A stretch of DNA of 64,000 bases, taken from assembly GCA_039679645.1 (NCBI GenBank), contig JBDKUO010000029.1:1-64000 (forward strand), in the 5' to 3' direction. Below are positions 1 to 8,733 of the stretch, in pieces. Numbering within the stretch: the first letter of the stretch is position 1; each line of letters opens with the position of its first letter. The stretch comes from Armatimonadota bacterium (GTDB taxonomy: Bacteria > Armatimonadota > UBA5829). Made by a program: the position numbers and the translations under genes. The notes beneath the pieces were generated by a model. That model saw nothing but the letters and a program-made list of their open reading frames with translations. It was not told the DNA's origin and made no database searches.

Positions 1-141
1 AAGGCTGAAATACTGCCGGATGTGCCAGTTTGTTGCTCGCTTTTGAACTCTGAGACATTCAAGGCTACTTATGAAATCAGCTGTCGGCATAAAATGCGCT
101 CAAAATAACGTCTATCGCAATTGCCTCAAAATCGTTCTGAT

Positions 142-171
142 TTGACCCGTGGTTACTGCTCACGATATAAT
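142..171 (+). promoter_or_regulatory. sigma70-type promoter of hisG
   Basis: TTGACC at 142-147 and a perfect TATAAT at 166-171 are separated by 18 bp. The predicted start of transcription near 178 leaves a leader of about 27 nt before hisG. The rest of 1-204 shows no coding sequence or other signal that I can support. Confidence 0.75.
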
Positions 172-204
172 GTTGCGGTTGAACATGTATAGAGGTAGAT
201 ATAG

Positions 205-1074
205 TTGATACTTAAGGTTGCATTGCCCAAAGGAAGTCTGCAAGAGGCCACTTTCGGTCTTTTCAGGAAGGCAGGTTGGGATTTTAGAGTCTCTTCACGC
301 TCATATCATCCATCCTGTGATGATAATGAGATAGAAGCTACACTGCTGCGCGCGCAGGAGATAGCACGATACGTTGAAGCTGGAGTGCTGGATGTCGGCA
401 TTACCGGTTATGATAACGTCTGCGAGTGCGAGGCCGACGTTCATGAGGTCTGCGAACTGCACTATTCCAAGGCCACCACAAAACCCTATCGCTGGGTGCT
501 TGCAGCTCCCAAAGATTCGGGGATCAAGGGACCTAAAGACCTCGAAGGAAAGCGTGTTGCGACTGAGCTCGTAAATGTTGCAAAGCGCTACTTTCAAGAG
601 AACGGTGTGAACTGTCATGTCGAGTTCTCATGGGGCGCGACTGAGGTCAAAGTCCCTGAGCTGGTGGATGCAATTGTCGAGGGAACCGAGACAGGCAGCA
701 CACTCAAGGCACATGGTCTGGAGATTATCGATACGCTGCTTGTCTCCACCACCCGTCTGATCGCAAACAAGGATGCCTGGAACGATAAGTGGAAGCGGCG
801 CAAGATCGAAAACATCGCCATGCTGCTGCAGGCTGCGCTCACTGCCGACGGGCTTGTCGGTCTGAAGATGAACATTCCATGCGATAAACTCGATGCCATT
901 CTGGCTGAGCTTCCCAGTCTCAAGAAACCGACCATATCGCCGCTTGCGGACGAGGGTTGGGTCGCGGCTGAGATTATAGTGGAAGAGCATGCAGTTCGCG
1001 AGCTTATCCCAAGCCTCAAACGAGCCGGAGCTTCCGGGATTGTAGAATATGCGCTCAATAAAGTAATTTATTAA
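205..1074 (+). CDS. hisG: ATP phosphoribosyltransferase, long form
   Basis: First enzyme of histidine biosynthesis; it joins ATP and PRPP to give phosphoribosyl-ATP in the cytoplasm. The start is a TTG at 205, placed 8 nt after the Shine-Dalgarno-like AGAGGTAG at 191-198, and gives the usual N-terminus with [10 protein letters not shown]. At 289 residues it is the long form: catalytic domain to about residue 210 and then the C-terminal regulatory domain, which in this family carries histidine feedback inhibition and removes the need for HisZ. The phosphate-binding stretch ending [13 protein letters not shown] lies around residues 160-173. It stands alone, without other his genes nearby, behind its own promoter. 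Confidence 0.95.
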   Translation: MILKVALPKGSLQEATFGLFRKAGWDFRVSSRSYHPSCDDNEIEATLLRAQEIARYVEAGVLDVGITGYDNVCECEADVHEVCELHYSKATTKPYRWVLAAPKDSGIKGPKDLEGKRVATELVNVAKRYFQENGVNCHVEFSWGATEVKVPELVDAIVEGTETGSTLKAHGLEIIDTLLVSTTRLIANKDAWNDKWKRRKIENIAMLLQAALTADGLVGLKMNIPCDKLDAILAELPSLKKPTISPLADEGWVAAEIIVEEHAVRELIPSLKRAGASGIVEYALNKVIY

Positions 1075-1135
1075 TCGCCGGCTTTCTGTCGCCTGCTAAA
1101 GATTACTTAATCGGAAGCAGGCGGCTGTATATTAC

Positions 1136-2365
1136 ATGGAGCAGCAATTGGTATCTTCTAGGTCCAATTATCTCTTCAATCAGTTGATCCCATATATCGG
1201 GAACAAGCGCAAGCTGCTTGATCTCATCGCAAAACCACTGCGAAATACTGGAACCCGCTCAGATGCGACGTTTCTGGACCTCTTTGCAGGTGGCGGGGTG
1301 GTCTCCCGGTTTGCAAAATCTCTGGGTTATCAGGTCATATCAAATGACTGGGAGCCGTATACAAAACCGATCAATACATGCTATGTAGCATGCAACCAAG
1401 CTCCGGCTTTCACAGCACTTGGCGGATATGAAGCATCGATAGATATCTTAAACAGTCTCCCTCCGCGTGTGGACTGGGTAACCGAGCACCTTTGCCCCGA
1501 TGACGACACGGACTACGACATCGCCAGAGACCGAATGTTCTATATGCGCAAAAATGGAATGCGCATAGACGCCATCCGTCATCAGATCGAGCTTTGGAAG
1601 AGCGCCGGGCTAATAGATGATGTGGAAGAGGCATGCCTGCTGGCGCCACTTTTGTATCAGGCGTGTTATAACAGCAACACAAGTGGGGTGTTTAAGGGTT
1701 TCCATAATGGCTGGGGCGGACAGACCAGGACGGCGCTATATCGTATAGCGGGGGACTTGAAATTATCTCCGGCTGTGTTTCATGATAACGGTAAAACCAA
1801 CCTGGTCACATGCCGTGACGCGCAGGAACTGGCGGACGATATGGGTGCAGATAAGGTCGCGGTGGCATATCTTGACCCGCCGTATAACCAGCATCCATAC
1901 GGCAGCAACTATCATGTGCTTAACTCGGTGACCCTGTGGGATAAGCCGAAACTAAGCAAGAAGATTACCCAAGGCACCAAGTCGGCAATCCGTATGGACT
2001 GGCGTGATCTGCGCCGTAGCCCGTATAATTATAAATCCGAAGCCCTGCAGGCATACGGCAGGCTGATAGACTCCATAAACGCGCATTTTATAATGACCAG
2101 CTACAGCACCGACGGCATCATCCCGCTTGATCAGCTCTTGGCCGCGAATGTAGAGCGCGGAAGCGTGCATGTCGAGATGCGCGAGTATAAGAGGTACCGC
2201 GTAAGCTCTCAGAGGTTTTCGACCAAGCCGGTAAATGTCGAGATTGTAGTGGTTGTGGACACGCACAAGGCAAGGAGCGCGTCGGTCGACAAATTGATGG
2301 CCGATATTACGGCGACTGAGAAAGAAGCTCTCAAGGCTCATCCTGAGAGTCAGCGTTGTTCTTAA
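1136..2365 (+). CDS. D12-class DNA adenine-N6 methyltransferase (solitary)
   Basis: Transfers a methyl group from S-adenosylmethionine to adenine in duplex DNA. The N-terminus has YIGNKRKLL and then the SAM-binding motif FLDLFAGGGVVSRFA (about residues 47-61); the catalytic motif IV, DPPYNQ, is at about residues 247-252, so the order matches the alpha-type Dam/D12 family. At 409 residues it is longer than Dam (about 280), with the extra length between the two motifs and at the C-terminus. The ATG at 1136 has no strong ribosome site. No restriction nuclease or specificity subunit lies beside it, so it is either an orphan regulatory/repair methylase or a relic of a restriction system. An 8-bp inverted repeat (1090-1097/1116-1123) lies just upstream. 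Confidence 0.88.
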   Translation: MEQQLVSSRSNYLFNQLIPYIGNKRKLLDLIAKPLRNTGTRSDATFLDLFAGGGVVSRFAKSLGYQVISNDWEPYTKPINTCYVACNQAPAFTALGGYEASIDILNSLPPRVDWVTEHLCPDDDTDYDIARDRMFYMRKNGMRIDAIRHQIELWKSAGLIDDVEEACLLAPLLYQACYNSNTSGVFKGFHNGWGGQTRTALYRIAGDLKLSPAVFHDNGKTNLVTCRDAQELADDMGADKVAVAYLDPPYNQHPYGSNYHVLNSVTLWDKPKLSKKITQGTKSAIRMDWRDLRRSPYNYKSEALQAYGRLIDSINAHFIMTSYSTDGIIPLDQLLAANVERGSVHVEMREYKRYRVSSQRFSTKPVNVEIVVVVDTHKARSASVDKLMADITATEKEALKAHPESQRCS

Positions 2366-2426
2366 AACATATTATTCGTTTTAATAACAGATTTCTTGTT
2401 TTACCCGAGATGGAGAGGATGAACTA

Positions 2427-3029
2427 TTGATTGCACATCTGCATGGCCGACTGGCAAGAGTGGAAGCCGACTACGTCGTGATCGACGTGGGCGGTGTCGG
2501 CTATAAGGCATATCTGCCGCTTGCCACTATAACTCAAATGCCCCAGGTAGGCGATGAGGTCAAGGTCCTGGTCTCTACTATCGTAAAGGAAGACTCAATT
2601 ACCCTCTATGGTTTCATAGACCAGGCCCAGCAGAGCCTATTTGAGCTGCTTTTGACTGTCAGCGGTGTGGGACCGAAGGTTGCACTGAACATTTTGTCCG
2701 TTTTGTCAGTCGAACAGATAGTGAGCGCTATATCCGGCGAGCGTCACCCCGAGCTTAATAGAGTCCCAGGGGTGGGCACGAAGACGGCTCAACGTATCGT
2801 ATTAGAGCTGAAAGAAAAGATCACGACCCTCCAGTGGGCGCAGGCGGCGCGCGGATCGATGCCCGCGGAGCAGCGCAGCCTCGATGACGCCGTGGAAGGC
2901 CTGGTTGCATTGGGTTACAATCGCAATGACGCCCGCAGCGCGTCTCAGGAGGCTGTGAAGTCTCTTAAAGGCACGCCTGATACCGGCAATATAGTCAGGG
3001 CTGCGTTGAAGTTACTGTCAAAGAGTTAA
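2427..3029 (+). CDS. ruvA: Holliday junction branch migration subunit RuvA
   Basis: Binds four-way junctions and loads the RuvB motor during recombination repair. The 200-residue length is typical. The N-terminal OB fold opens with IAHLHGRL, the paired helix-hairpin-helix motifs include VSGVGPKVALNIL (about residues 78-90) and VPGVGTKTAQRIVLELK (about 113-129), and the C-terminal three-helix domain ends ALKLLSKS. Translation starts at a TTG at 2427, with GGAGAGG at 2412-2418 correctly spaced. It is followed at 3252 by ruvB, with a repeat-rich gap between; ruvC is not in this window. Confidence 0.96.
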   Translation: MIAHLHGRLARVEADYVVIDVGGVGYKAYLPLATITQMPQVGDEVKVLVSTIVKEDSITLYGFIDQAQQSLFELLLTVSGVGPKVALNILSVLSVEQIVSAISGERHPELNRVPGVGTKTAQRIVLELKEKITTLQWAQAARGSMPAEQRSLDDAVEGLVALGYNRNDARSASQEAVKSLKGTPDTGNIVRAALKLLSKS

Positions 3030-3047
3030 AGGCTGCAGAACGCTACT

Positions 3048-3083
3048 CCCTCTCCTGGGGGGAGAGGGTTGGGGTGAGGGCGC
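3048..3083 (+). repeat. REP-like hairpin element, family B copy 1
   Basis: A GC-rich imperfect palindrome (CCCTCTCC, spacer, GGAGAGGG) followed by a GGTGAGGGCGC tail. The reverse complement is almost identical to the copy at 59398-59434, and a third copy is at 14902-14936. It lies 18 nt after the ruvA stop codon. Confidence 0.8.
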
Positions 3084-3206
3084 AACCCCGTAGCTTTCGG
3101 GCATTCTAGGTTGTTGACTTATTTGTGATTGCAATCGGAAATTGCGAGATTCTGTTTCGGACCGGATCAGATATCCTGCACGATCGGGAGACGTGAAGGT
3201 GCGTGG

Positions 3207-3243
3207 GCTCTTAGCCCTCCACTCTCAGCTCTCCACTATTTAG
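3207..3243. repeat. degenerate 7-bp tandem array (heptad array)
   Basis: About five 7-bp units of the type GCTCTTA/GCCCTCC/ACTCTCA/GCTCTCC/ACTATTT, ending at the ribosome site of ruvB. On the opposite strand it resembles the ~36-bp unit at 12910 and 58535. The AGGAG used for ruvB (3242-3246) lies at its edge. Confidence 0.7.
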
Positions 3244-3251
3244 GAGAAAGC

Positions 3252-4277
3252 ATGGATTTCGAGGAGCGGCTGATGTCACCGGAGCTTGCGGATGAGGATC
3301 AGGTTGTAGAACTCTCTCTTCGCCCGCGCAGGCTCGACGAGTTTGTCGGTCGCGCAAAGATAAAAGAGAGTCTGAGTGTATTTATTCAGGCCGCGCGAAT
3401 GCGTGCGGAGGCGCTTGACCACGTCCTGCTCTACGGTCCTCCGGGTCTGGGCAAGACCACTCTTGCATATATCATCGCCAACGAGATGGACGTCTCGATC
3501 AGGAGCACGTCCGGTCCCGCCATTGAGCGGCCCGGCGATCTTGCTGCGATCCTCACCAATATCGAGCCGGGCAGTGTGCTGTTTATCGACGAGATCCACA
3601 GGCTCAACCGCGCCGTCGAAGAGATCCTCTACCCTGCTATGGAAGACTATCAGCTCGATCTGGTGATAGGCAAGGGACCGAGCGCAAGGACGATCAAACT
3701 CGATCTGCCCAAGTTCACTCTGATCGGCGCAACTACACGCACAGGTCTGATCACCTCGCCGCTTAGGGCCAGGTTCGGTATTGTCCACAATTTCGAGTTT
3801 TATGATGTAGACAGTCTGAGGACGATAGTATCGAGGTCTGCGGCGATTTTGGGCGTTGCAATCACGGATGACGGCGCGTATGAGATTGCAAGCCGCTCCA
3901 GAGGCACTCCGCGCATCGCTAACAGAGTGCTGCGCAGGGTACGGGATTTTGCTCAGGTCAAGGCGGACGGAGCTATAGACCAGAGCGTGGCCGTGGACGG
4001 TCTCGCGATGCTGGAGATAGACGAATGCGGCCTTGACGATGCGGACAGGCGCCTACTCAAGTGTATAATCGATAAATTCGACGGCGGACCTGTTGGCGTA
4101 GAGACTATCGCTTCTGCGACAGGTGAGGAGCGTGACACTATTGAAGATGCGCACGAACCGTATCTAATCCAGTTGGGTTTTATCAATCGCACGCCGCGCG
4201 GCCGCGTCGCCACCCGGCTTGCTTATGAACATCTTGGCCTGACGCCAAGGAACACGGGCCAATCAGGCTTGTTTTAA
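3252..4277 (+). CDS. ruvB: Holliday junction DNA helicase RuvB
   Basis: AAA+ ATPase that drives branch migration on RuvA-bound junctions. Walker A is GPPGLGKTT, Walker B is LFIDEIHR, followed by the sensor region GATTRTG and the arginine-finger stretch SPLRARFG; the winged-helix domain near the C-terminus has GPVGVETIA and the terminal LTPRN. The reading frame is open from 3129, but the ATG at 3252 is chosen because AGGAG at 3242-3246 precedes it and the resulting 341 residues match the family length; the earlier part would be translated intergenic repeat. Confidence 0.96.
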   Translation: MDFEERLMSPELADEDQVVELSLRPRRLDEFVGRAKIKESLSVFIQAARMRAEALDHVLLYGPPGLGKTTLAYIIANEMDVSIRSTSGPAIERPGDLAAILTNIEPGSVLFIDEIHRLNRAVEEILYPAMEDYQLDLVIGKGPSARTIKLDLPKFTLIGATTRTGLITSPLRARFGIVHNFEFYDVDSLRTIVSRSAAILGVAITDDGAYEIASRSRGTPRIANRVLRRVRDFAQVKADGAIDQSVAVDGLAMLEIDECGLDDADRRLLKCIIDKFDGGPVGVETIASATGEERDTIEDAHEPYLIQLGFINRTPRGRVATRLAYEHLGLTPRNTGQSGLF

Positions 4278-4296
4278 CCGATAACTGAGAATCATT

Positions 4297-5421
4297 ATGA
4301 AATGCCCGAAATGTGGCGCGTATAACGGAAAAACAAATAAGTTCTGCAGAGAATGTGGACTACACCTGGCGTGGGTGGTCGAGGATGACAACCTGCTGGC
4401 AGGCAAGGCCAGTGACGAAGTTGCGCTTGGCGAGGCGCTGGCTGAAGTCTACGACTGCTACGAGTCCGGCGACATGGACGTTGCGCTCGCCGGGGCGGAA
4501 AAGATAGTCTTCAATAATCCCGGCAGCACCTCTGCGCACGGCGTCCTGGCTCTGATTTATGAGCGCAAGGGCGAGTTGGAGCTGGATGCTTATAATGCCC
4601 AGGCAGCTCGTGATTATCTGGAACTTGCCTTAGCCGAATACGAGAAGATCGTAAGTCTCAACCCCGACAGCACCGCCGACAGAGAGAAGCTGGTCGTTTT
4701 ACGCGCAAAACTCAAAGGTAAAAAATCGCGTGTCCCGGTTGTCGGGCGGCAGATCGCGAGGCTTAAAGCTGTCGTGATGTCTGCCCCGCCACAGGCTCTG
4801 GCGGCAGGGATAACGTTTATCGTTGTATTGATGCTTGCGATAATACTTATTCCCGGACCAAAAAAGTCTCTATCACCGAGACGCTCAAAGCTGTCTTCAG
4901 GAAGCATGCCGCAGGCAAGCGTTGTCCCGAGCAATTCTGTCAATACCGGCGCGTCTCAGGGTCTAAAAGTCTACACATTCCCCGCCCCTGCGGCGGCAAC
5001 GCAGGCTCCAACGACTCCCGCGCCTACACCTGCTCCGAGTAATACGCTCGGCGCAAAGCCTCATATTTCAGAGGTCAAACCGGTGAAACTGCCGCCAATA
5101 GGCAATGAGCTTACTATCGTAGCCGAGCCGAAGAAATCCGGAAAAGCAAGCGCTAAGGTCGAGCCGGTTCAACCGAAAATCGTCAAATCCGCCGCTTCGG
5201 CACAAAAAACAGACACAACGCCCAAGGCTAACGGTACCAGCCTGCTTGCGGCTGCAATCCAACTGCGAAACCAGGGCCGGACGCAGGACGCAATCAGCAC
5301 AGCCGAGCAGGCGATAACCCATTTTCAGTCCGAGATCAATTCAGGCTCCAACGCAACAAGCGCTCAGCGTGGAATCGAAAATGCAAGAAAGCTGATCTCG
5401 CTCTGGCAGCAGGCACAATAA
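4297..5421 (+). CDS. zinc-ribbon TPR membrane protein, unknown function
   Basis: Not a named family that I recognise. The N-terminus is a four-cysteine zinc ribbon (CPKC at residues 3-6, CREC at 17-20). Residues about 45-145 form TPR-like helices, one membrane segment (AAGITFIVVLMLAIILIP) lies near residues 168-186, and a long Pro/Ala/Thr/Lys-rich linker follows, then a short C-terminal TPR-like region (about 310-374). The topology suggests a cytoplasmic zinc ribbon and TPR with a periplasmic tail. The stop codon overlaps the start of the next TPR gene (TAATG), so the two are translationally coupled and probably work together. It starts 19 nt after ruvB, but nothing links it to recombination. 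Confidence 0.7.
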   Translation: MKCPKCGAYNGKTNKFCRECGLHLAWVVEDDNLLAGKASDEVALGEALAEVYDCYESGDMDVALAGAEKIVFNNPGSTSAHGVLALIYERKGELELDAYNAQAARDYLELALAEYEKIVSLNPDSTADREKLVVLRAKLKGKKSRVPVVGRQIARLKAVVMSAPPQALAAGITFIVVLMLAIILIPGPKKSLSPRRSKLSSGSMPQASVVPSNSVNTGASQGLKVYTFPAPAAATQAPTTPAPTPAPSNTLGAKPHISEVKPVKLPPIGNELTIVAEPKKSGKASAKVEPVQPKIVKSAASAQKTDTTPKANGTSLLAAAIQLRNQGRTQDAISTAEQAITHFQSEINSGSNATSAQRGIENARKLISLWQQAQ

Positions 5422-7130
5422 TGGTCAGACTTATCTCATTATGGTTGACAACCATCGTATGCATTGTATCTCTCGGCAGCCCTACTATGGCCGAAGAAAA
5501 ATCGCGTCCGGTCGTGCTGCTGTTTCAGACTGAGAAAACCCAGGACTCAGACAATGCATTAGTCAAAGCCGCCACACGCGCGCTCAAGACTTATTTCCGT
5601 GAAACGCAGCGCGTCGAGGTAATGATATTCGACAGCGAGTCGCCGACTGTCGAAAGAGCCATTTTAGACAAGAAACTCAGTGCGGACAGTATCGCCAGCT
5701 ATTCTACCCGCGAACAGAAGATAGAGGTAGCAAAAGTCCTCGGGTTCGACTACGCTTCTTGCGCGGCAATCGCATTTGATACGCCCAAAGGAATCGGTAA
5801 AAAAATACTGAAGATGGACATCTGGCTGGCTGATGTAAATGCCGGTCCCAAAGGAATATGGGAAACGGCGAGCTCGGCAATATATTCGGATACGGACGAT
5901 ATGGCCATTGACAATACTATCCAGTCGGTGGCAAATAAGGCCGTGCTCGAAGTCACCCGCAAAGCGTTCGCCAAGCTGCCGATAATAAGCTCAGTCGATC
6001 CGACCACGGGTGATGAGACCACTGCCATCGGAGGCGCCAATCCCCCAGAGGCCAAACAGCGCAATGCCGGCGATTACAGCTCAAAAGCCGAGGCGAGTGT
6101 CAGCGCCGGAAACTTGGCAGAAGCGATCGAGGAATACTCCGATGCAGTGAACTCCGATCCGTTCAATGGACCTCTAAGAATAAAGCTTGCCGAAGCATAT
6201 GCGCAAAAGAAAATGTTCAAGGAAGCTTTTAATACGCTTAATCGTGCTCTTGGAATAGGCGCTGACAAGAGCCTGGTTGACGCCGCGAGGCAGAGGATAG
6301 AAGTGATGCAAAGCGGTCAGAATGCCTCCACTATCCAGGAGCCTAAGGCCGAGAATACAAAGACGGAACCGAGTGCGCCTGAGTCCGCGTCCAATACTCA
6401 GCAGGCCACACAACCTGTGCAGATCAGTAAAAAAAGCGCGGCCGCAGCAGCCGTTGCGAAGATTGTGGAAGGCGATAAGCTGTGGAACAATGGCGACCCT
6501 GACGAAGCCGCCAAGTCCTACTTGCAAGCTATTGCGCTGAACCCATCCGACTGGCGAGCGCACGAAAGACTTGTAGTGGTCGATGCTTCAATGTCGCTGT
6601 ATGGTGAGAGCCGTAAAGCCTTGGAACAGCTTAAAACAGCTCAGCCTAACCCCTCGGATGCCGTTGTTGCTAATCGCTTCGAGATGCTGCGTAAGATATT
6701 CGACAAATCGTTCGCGATGCTCTTGGATCAGTACGTGTCCGAGTCGGACAATTTCCACACGGGCAAAATAACCCGTGAGAGCTACTACAGCACAATCAAG
6801 GGACTCTCATTGCGCTCTGAGGCTATGGCCAAGTTTCTTGATGCGCTGACGATTCCCCCACAAAAGCAGCCTGCGAGCATTCACCGCAGCCTTGCCTGTG
6901 GTCTTTTTGCCCAGGCATCATCCAGCATGATTGATTATCTGGAGACCAACTCAACTCAGTCCAAAGACAATGCACAAACATTTATGGATCAGGCAAAGAA
7001 AGAGCTAAACCAGGCAGCCATGCTGGACCAGAACAAAACGGTTGTTAAACAGGTGCAGCCTCAGCCTGAACCCGAACCATCGGACCAGGGAGAAGATACG
7101 GAGCCGACTTCGTTCGATTCTACTGACTGA
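5421..7130 (+). CDS. exported TPR-repeat protein
   Basis: 569 residues. The N-terminus is a signal peptide (VRLISLWLTTIVCIVSLG, probable cleavage after TMA near residue 24). Residues 30-190 look like a small alpha/beta domain, perhaps of the GNA1162/CsgG-like type, but I cannot assign it. Two TPR blocks follow, near residues 215-290 (AEASVSAGNLAEAIEEYSDA) and 345-410 (GDKLWNNGDPDEAAKSY). The C-terminus is helical, then acidic with a PEPEPS run. It overlaps the upstream zinc-ribbon gene by one base, so the pair forms a coupled envelope-associated unit. Function unknown. Confidence 0.7.
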   Translation: MVRLISLWLTTIVCIVSLGSPTMAEEKSRPVVLLFQTEKTQDSDNALVKAATRALKTYFRETQRVEVMIFDSESPTVERAILDKKLSADSIASYSTREQKIEVAKVLGFDYASCAAIAFDTPKGIGKKILKMDIWLADVNAGPKGIWETASSAIYSDTDDMAIDNTIQSVANKAVLEVTRKAFAKLPIISSVDPTTGDETTAIGGANPPEAKQRNAGDYSSKAEASVSAGNLAEAIEEYSDAVNSDPFNGPLRIKLAEAYAQKKMFKEAFNTLNRALGIGADKSLVDAARQRIEVMQSGQNASTIQEPKAENTKTEPSAPESASNTQQATQPVQISKKSAAAAAVAKIVEGDKLWNNGDPDEAAKSYLQAIALNPSDWRAHERLVVVDASMSLYGESRKALEQLKTAQPNPSDAVVANRFEMLRKIFDKSFAMLLDQYVSESDNFHTGKITRESYYSTIKGLSLRSEAMAKFLDALTIPPQKQPASIHRSLACGLFAQASSSMIDYLETNSTQSKDNAQTFMDQAKKELNQAAMLDQNKTVVKQVQPQPEPEPSDQGEDTEPTSFDSTD

Positions 7131-7142
7131 GATCTGCTTTGT

Positions 7143-7172
7143 TTGGGTGGCGATTTGGCAACCGCCACCCAA
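7143..7172. terminator. terminator-like hairpin between convergent genes
   Basis: A perfect 10-bp stem (TTGGGTGGCG/CGCCACCCAA) with a 10-nt loop lies between the converging TPR gene and the NRAMP-related gene. Neither side has a clean U-run, so it is a likely but not certain bidirectional terminator. Confidence 0.5.
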
Positions 7173-7264
7173 CACATTCAACATTATTCTTCAACAACCC
7201 TCGGTGCGCTAGCAGCAGCCCTGCAATTGTTGCCGGTTCGGAGTGTTAAGTGTCCTTCGATTAA

Positions 7265-8524
7265 TTACCCAAGCCCTAATGCCAGTCCACCCAGCCAAGC
7301 AGCAGTCATTACAATAAGCACGATAGCCATTGCCCACACGGCTATGTTGTAGGTCTTTGAGTTGGTATAGGCTCCCATTACGTCCTTGCGGTTTATTAAC
7401 TTCAGCATGAAAACAAGTATGACCGGCAGCAGTATGCCGCTGATCGCCTGGGCGTTTATCATAATCTGGATCAGTCCCCTGTTCGGCAGCAGAACGACAG
7501 CCACACCGAAGATGATGCTGAATGTGTAGATACTGTAGAACATCGGCGCTTCTTTGAACTTGCGTGAAACCCCGATCTCCCAGCCGAACGCTTCGCAATA
7601 GGTATAGGCAGTCGAGAGCGGCAGCACTGCCGCAGCCAGGAGCGAAGCGTTAAACAGGCCCACCGCAAACAACACTTCCGCGTATTTGCCCGCTACCGGA
7701 GCCAGAGCCTGGGCAATCTGCGAAGCTGTGACATCGCTGTGCACTTTGCCGTATACAGTCGCGCCGGCAGCTATAATGACAAAGACCGAAACCACATCCG
7801 TCAGAAACGCGCCGATATACACATCCCACTTCTGATACTTGTAGTTCTCAACTCGCACGCCCTTGTCCACAACCGTAGCTTGCAGGAAAAACTGCATCCA
7901 TGGTGTGATCGTCGTCCCTATGACCGCGATTGCCAGGTATATGAACGCAGGGTTGGTGTTCACCCTGGGGACCAGGGTAGCGTGTATTACTTCCGACCAG
8001 TCAGGCTTTGCCATTATCCCGGCTACGATGTAGGTAGTGTATAAGATTGTGAGAGCCATAAAGACACGTTCGACAGTCTTGAACGTGCCCTTCACGACCA
8101 GCAGCCATATTACTATAGCGGCTGCCGGGACTGAGAAGTATCGTGAAATGCCGAAAAGTTCGAGGCTTGCTGCGATGCCCGCGAACTCGGCGGAGGTAGT
8201 TGCGAGGTTAGCAATAAGCAAAGTGCCAAGAGCAAACATTGTCCACTTGACACCGAAGTTTTCGCGGATAAGCTCCCCAAGGCCCTTTTGAGTGACCACG
8301 CCCATCCGCGCGCACATTTCCTGGATCATCGCCAGCACAAACGTGATCAGAACGATAATCCACAGGAGGTCGTAGCGATATAAGGCTCCGGCAACCGAGT
8401 ACGTAGTGATCCCGCCCGCATCGTTGTCCGCCGCAGACGTAATGATCCCTGGTCCAATCACGGCCAAAAACATAAGCAGCCGCTTGCGGCCCAGACGTCT
8501 CATATCGCGAAAACCCCCTTTCAT
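7265..8524 (-). CDS. NRAMP (SLC11)-related divalent metal transporter
   Basis: 419 residues with about eleven hydrophobic helices, placing it in the inner membrane as a proton- or gradient-linked importer of divalent metal. The helix-1 motif DPGN of classic NRAMPs appears here as DAGG (ADNDAGGITTYS), and the helix-6 MPH appears as TPW (TTITPWMQFF). Two metal ligands (Asn and Met) are therefore missing, which changes expected selectivity away from soft transition metals; Mg2+ is one possibility by analogy with the NRMT branch. A second ATG (MRRLGRK) seven codons in is an alternative start. The gene upstream on the same strand is an MgtE-N/CBS protein, supporting a joint metal-handling role. 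Confidence 0.85.
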   Translation of the reverse strand: MKGGFRDMRRLGRKRLLMFLAVIGPGIITSAADNDAGGITTYSVAGALYRYDLLWIIVLITFVLAMIQEMCARMGVVTQKGLGELIRENFGVKWTMFALGTLLIANLATTSAEFAGIAASLELFGISRYFSVPAAAIVIWLLVVKGTFKTVERVFMALTILYTTYIVAGIMAKPDWSEVIHATLVPRVNTNPAFIYLAIAVIGTTITPWMQFFLQATVVDKGVRVENYKYQKWDVYIGAFLTDVVSVFVIIAAGATVYGKVHSDVTASQIAQALAPVAGKYAEVLFAVGLFNASLLAAAVLPLSTAYTYCEAFGWEIGVSRKFKEAPMFYSIYTFSIIFGVAVVLLPNRGLIQIMINAQAISGILLPVILVFMLKLINRKDVMGAYTNSKTYNIAVWAMAIVLIVMTAAWLGGLALGLG

Positions 8525-8526
8525 TT

Positions 8527-8733
8527 AGTATTTGAGATTTTGTATTGATTATTTTATTTGGTGTTAGGTGGGCACACGGCAGTTGTGGCAGTAGTCTCAG
8601 ACTCTCCACTCTCCACTCTCCACTCTCCACTATTGCCGATGGAGGGTTAGGTACGTCGCCGCCCTGATCGGCGCTCTCTATTTTTTGCTCTCCGCTGTCC
8701 GCTTTTCGTTTTCCACTTTCCACTTTCAATCAG
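8527..8733. repeat. heptad-array-filled gap between the metal-transport genes
   Basis: Three 7-bp-period arrays fill most of this gap. 8527-8561 holds units such as AGTATTT/GAGATTT/TGTATTG and abuts the transporter start. 8594-8632 contains four perfect ACTCTCC copies plus flanking variants. 8671-8733 holds nine units (from GCGCTCT through CCACTTT twice to CAATCAG) and runs into the stop codon of the upstream CBS gene at 8730-8732. Confidence 0.85.

Noticed and set aside
1090-1123. 8-bp inverted repeat after hisG as a terminator
   Set aside because: An 18-nt loop, no U-run, and the methylase starts 13 bp later; too weak to call.
3129-3251. N-terminal extension of RuvB
   Set aside because: The frame is open from 3129, but it covers repeat DNA, shows no RuvB similarity and lacks a ribosome site; the ATG at 3252 has AGGAG and gives the normal length.
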